From contig DNGG01000211.1 in the NCBI GenBank assembly GCA_003486675.1, positions 9,301 through 24,685 of the forward strand: 15,385 bases of DNA, in the 5' to 3' direction. Positions 13,834 to 15,385 of the stretch are shown here, piece after piece. Source of the stretch: Cyanobacteria bacterium UBA11372. GTDB lineage: Bacteria > Cyanobacteriota > Cyanobacteriia > Cyanobacteriales > Aerosakkonemataceae. The notes below the pieces were generated by a model. That model searched no databases. It was not told where the DNA came from and saw only the letters and a program-made list of their open reading frames with translations. Numbering within the stretch: position 1 is the first letter of the stretch; every line of letters starts with the position of its first letter. A program made the translations under genes and the position numbers.

Positions 13834-13868
13834 CAATTACCAATTACCAATTACCAATTACCAATTAC
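13834..13868. repeat. CAATTAC heptamer array between fecR-like gene and cyclase
   Basis: Five exact CAATTAC units fill most of the 58-base gap between the fecR-like stop and the cyclase start, ending two bases before the fecR-like stop codon. Being inside a probable operon, the array could affect read-through or cyclase translation. Confidence 0.88.
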
Positions 13869-13870
13869 CA

Positions 13871-14710
13871 CTATTTAAGCAAATCTGCTCCAATCATGTG
13901 CAATTCCTCTTTGCCCAGGGGACTGCGAACCACTACCCTGTATTCAGCATTAGCTGGTCTGGGGACTACTGTGTCAACTCTGCCCGTTCTATCCATTTCT
14001 AAAGGTTGGTCGTTTAAAAATATCAAATTTAGCGGCTCGACCGTACAAATTAATCGCGCTCTGTTTCGATCGATGGCTGATAAACTAATTAACTCGTACT
14101 TCAAATTTTCTTGGGTTAATTTGGGTGAAGTTGGAGGCTCTCCGGGAAAAACTAGGGAAGAATAGCCACTATTTACCGTCACCGTTCGTCCTTTGGCAGT
14201 AGTAGCAACTGCGCCTTCCAGGGTAGAAACTCCTGTTTTTCCATTTGGCCCAACACCGACGCCAAATTCAGTGCCGCGAACCCCTGTAACTCCTGCTGGA
14301 CTGCTAATTTCTAGGCGCGAATTTGAGTTGGTCAAGGGGCGCGCTTGTATCCTTGCTTGTCCTCTGGGTACGGAAAGGCGAGTGATTCTGCCCCCATTGG
14401 CAGCCATAGAAAGATTTTGGACTTGAATAGTTGTTAATTCAGCAACGTTTATCGTGGCAATTCCAGTATCTACAGTCAAAACCGCGCTAGATTGTCTACC
14501 TGTAACGATTTGTTGACCGGGGGAAGTTAAGCGATCGCCTACTCTTGCTGGTCTTCCTTGATACGTGACCGTACCGCGAATTTGCCTAATTTCTACCGAG
14601 CGACTAGCAGGTAGCTGAATATCTCTAGCTAGCAAGGGTATAGAAAAGGTTAATAATATACCGACAAATAGTAATGCTACCAATCTAAAAATTTGAGGAA
14701 GGGATTTCAT
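13871..14710 (-). CDS. Exported FecR-domain protein
   Basis: The 279-residue product begins with a signal peptide or anchor (MKSLPQIFRLVALLFVGILL, then TFSIPLLARD). A FecR domain follows: VEIRQIRGTVTYQGRPARVG near the N-terminus, then repeated beta strands ending in SPAGVTGVRGTEFGVGV, the hallmark of the family. The original FecR is an anti-sigma signal transducer, but many members are simply secreted beta-rich sensory or scaffold domains. No sigma factor gene is adjacent; the downstream neighbour is the CHASE2 cyclase. FecR-domain proteins next to CHASE2 cyclases recur in several bacterial phyla as I recall, which suggests a joint extracytoplasmic sensory unit. The ATG at 14710 has AAGGTGG just upstream; the alternative TTG at 14734 is less likely. 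Confidence 0.85.
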   Translation of the reverse strand: MKSLPQIFRLVALLFVGILLTFSIPLLARDIQLPASRSVEIRQIRGTVTYQGRPARVGDRLTSPGQQIVTGRQSSAVLTVDTGIATINVAELTTIQVQNLSMAANGGRITRLSVPRGQARIQARPLTNSNSRLEISSPAGVTGVRGTEFGVGVGPNGKTGVSTLEGAVATTAKGRTVTVNSGYSSLVFPGEPPTSPKLTQENLKYELISLSAIDRNRARLICTVEPLNLIFLNDQPLEMDRTGRVDTVVPRPANAEYRVVVRSPLGKEELHMIGADLLK

Positions 14711-14784
14711 CGCGCCACCTTGTAAATAACGCAAATCTATATTAGCCTCTTCCTCTCTTGTGCCTATTTATCCGGAACTAAGAG

Positions 14785-14813
14785 AAAAGGTAGGGACAGT
14801 TTTTGTCCCTACC
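14785..14813 (-). terminator. Intrinsic terminator of rbcS
   Basis: GGTAGGGACA and TGTCCCTACC form a 10-bp stem with a five-base loop (14789-14813). On the minus strand it is followed by TTTTCTCTT. It lies about 40 bases past the rbcS stop and upstream of the fecR-like gene, so it should end the rbc transcript. Confidence 0.8.
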
Positions 14814-14852
14814 TCCTCAAGGTTTAACTATTGAAGATTTGCTGTTTCAGAT

Positions 14853-15182
14853 TTAGAAACGGCTGGGTTTGTGAACGATGAAGCTGAGAACTTGGCATTG
14901 CTTCACGTTATCGAAACCCATGACGCGGATAAAGCAGTTGCCGTACTCAGAGCGGCAAGCTTTGATTTCATTCAACACTTCGTTGGTGGTGGTAGCGTTG
15001 AACAAAGGAAGCTTCCACAGCGTCCAGTAGTGCTGAGTCGGTTCGGAACTTTCGCTGAATTCCACACCAGGAATGTAGCCCTTATCCAGAATGTACTGGA
15101 TTTGACGGGTAATTTGGGAATCCGAGAGGGGGGGCAAGTAGGAGAGAGTCTCGAAACGGCGCTCTTTAGGTAGAGTTTGCAT
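14853..15182 (-). CDS. rbcS: Ribulose bisphosphate carboxylase small subunit
   Basis: RbcS caps the octameric large-subunit core of form I Rubisco, which fixes CO2 in carboxysomes. The 109-residue product is a full-length cyanobacterial small subunit: MQTLPKERRFETLSYLPPLS at the start, YILDKGYIPGVEF, YWTLWKLPLF, CFIRVMGFDNVKQCQVLSFI and a VHKPSRF end. GGAAG precedes the ATG at 15182. The usual cyanobacterial order rbcL-rbcX-rbcS would put rbcX just upstream, and the end of an open frame appears there at the window edge. A strong terminator follows the gene. The C-terminal domain of the nearby rca is a degenerate relative of this protein. Confidence 0.98.
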   Translation of the reverse strand: MQTLPKERRFETLSYLPPLSDSQITRQIQYILDKGYIPGVEFSESSEPTQHYWTLWKLPLFNATTTNEVLNEIKACRSEYGNCFIRVMGFDNVKQCQVLSFIVHKPSRF

Positions 15183-15213
15183 GGCTTCCTTCGTGTCTAT
15201 CTGATGTTGCTAC

Positions 15214-15325
15214 GGTAATTGGTGATTGGTAATTGGTAATTGGTAATTGGTAATTGGTAATTGGTAATTCGCGGAATCTTCCCATCACCTATTACCCATT
15301 ACCCATTACCCATTACCCATTACCC
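15214..15325. repeat. Opposed heptamer arrays in the rbcX-rbcS spacer
   Basis: Eight head-to-tail GGTAATT units (one is GGTGATT) at 15214-15269 face five exact ATTACCC units plus one degenerate copy at 15284-15325. The arms are complementary at six of every seven positions. The rbc transcript can therefore fold into a long imperfect hairpin with a loop of about 14 bases. Confidence 0.9.
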
Positions 15326-15332
15326 AAATCTG

Positions 15333-15385
15333 TTAGAAATCGTTTTCCTCTTTGGGGCAAGGACTGGAGTCAGTGACGCCTTGTT
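15333..15385 (-). CDS. rbcX: Probable C-terminal end of RbcX (Rubisco assembly chaperone)
   Basis: A minus-strand open frame entering from the right edge ends at a TAA at 15333. Its last 16 residues read QGVTDSSPCPKEENDF. RbcX C-terminal tails are acidic and poorly conserved, so the match is by position only: cyanobacterial rbc operons typically run rbcL-rbcX-rbcS on one strand, and rbcS starts about 150 bases downstream. If rbcL directly precedes rbcS in this genome, this frame would be something else. Confidence 0.4.
   Translation of the reverse strand, partial: QGVTDSSPCPKEENDF

Noticed and set aside
14871..15173. Plus-strand open frame of 100 codons
   Set aside because: It is the antisense shadow of rbcS.
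15214..15325. Could the repeat arrays be a CRISPR?
   Set aside because: Units are seven bases with no spacers and no cas genes nearby; this is a short tandem repeat.

Overview
This window looks like chromosomal DNA from a cyanobacterium, probably a filamentous Oscillatoriales-type genome (the order is an inference). I counted by eye 23 copies of the cyanobacterial HIP1 palindrome GCGATCGC. The gene content also fits: split system II cytochrome c assembly genes, a Rubisco small subunit, a Rubisco activase with an RbcS-like tail, a PATAN-domain response regulator and a CHASE2 adenylate cyclase. Intergenic spaces are filled with short tandem repeats, mainly GGTAATT-type heptamers.

Left part (1-4500): the first 26 codons of a probable cation:proton antiporter run off the left edge on the minus strand. 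After a gene-poor stretch come ccdA and ccs1 (plus strand), the two membrane parts of system II cytochrome c maturation, separated by repeat-rich DNA. Convergent to them is a PATAN/REC response regulator.

Middle (4500-8360): a minus-strand series holds queF, directly preceded by a small four-cysteine protein, then a phasin-like protein, the SRP RNA gene (ffs) and a YciI-like protein. Divergent from the last is a plus-strand pair encoding a 2H phosphoesterase/RNA ligase-like protein and an exported beta-lactamase-fold serine hydrolase. About 200 bp of nested inverted repeats follow.

Right part (8360-15385): minus-strand rca, a small unrecognised gene and plus-strand ynfA. Next are two plus-strand unrecognised genes, a winged-helix-like protein and a 79-residue protein, whose C-termini share a WGY..(I/V)DGE motif. 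Convergent to them is a probable two-gene signalling unit (exported FecR-domain protein, then CHASE2 class III cyclase). The edge holds rbcS, with a probable rbcX end upstream.

The most notable points are: (1) heptamer arrays that supply the stop codons of several genes; (2) opposed arrays between rbcX and rbcS; (3) an Rca SSUL domain with a cysteine pair spaced like the one reported for CcmM; (4) the shared C-terminal motif of the two unrecognised genes; (5) the FecR/CHASE2-cyclase pair. I saw no insertion sequence, CRISPR array, tRNA or rRNA.
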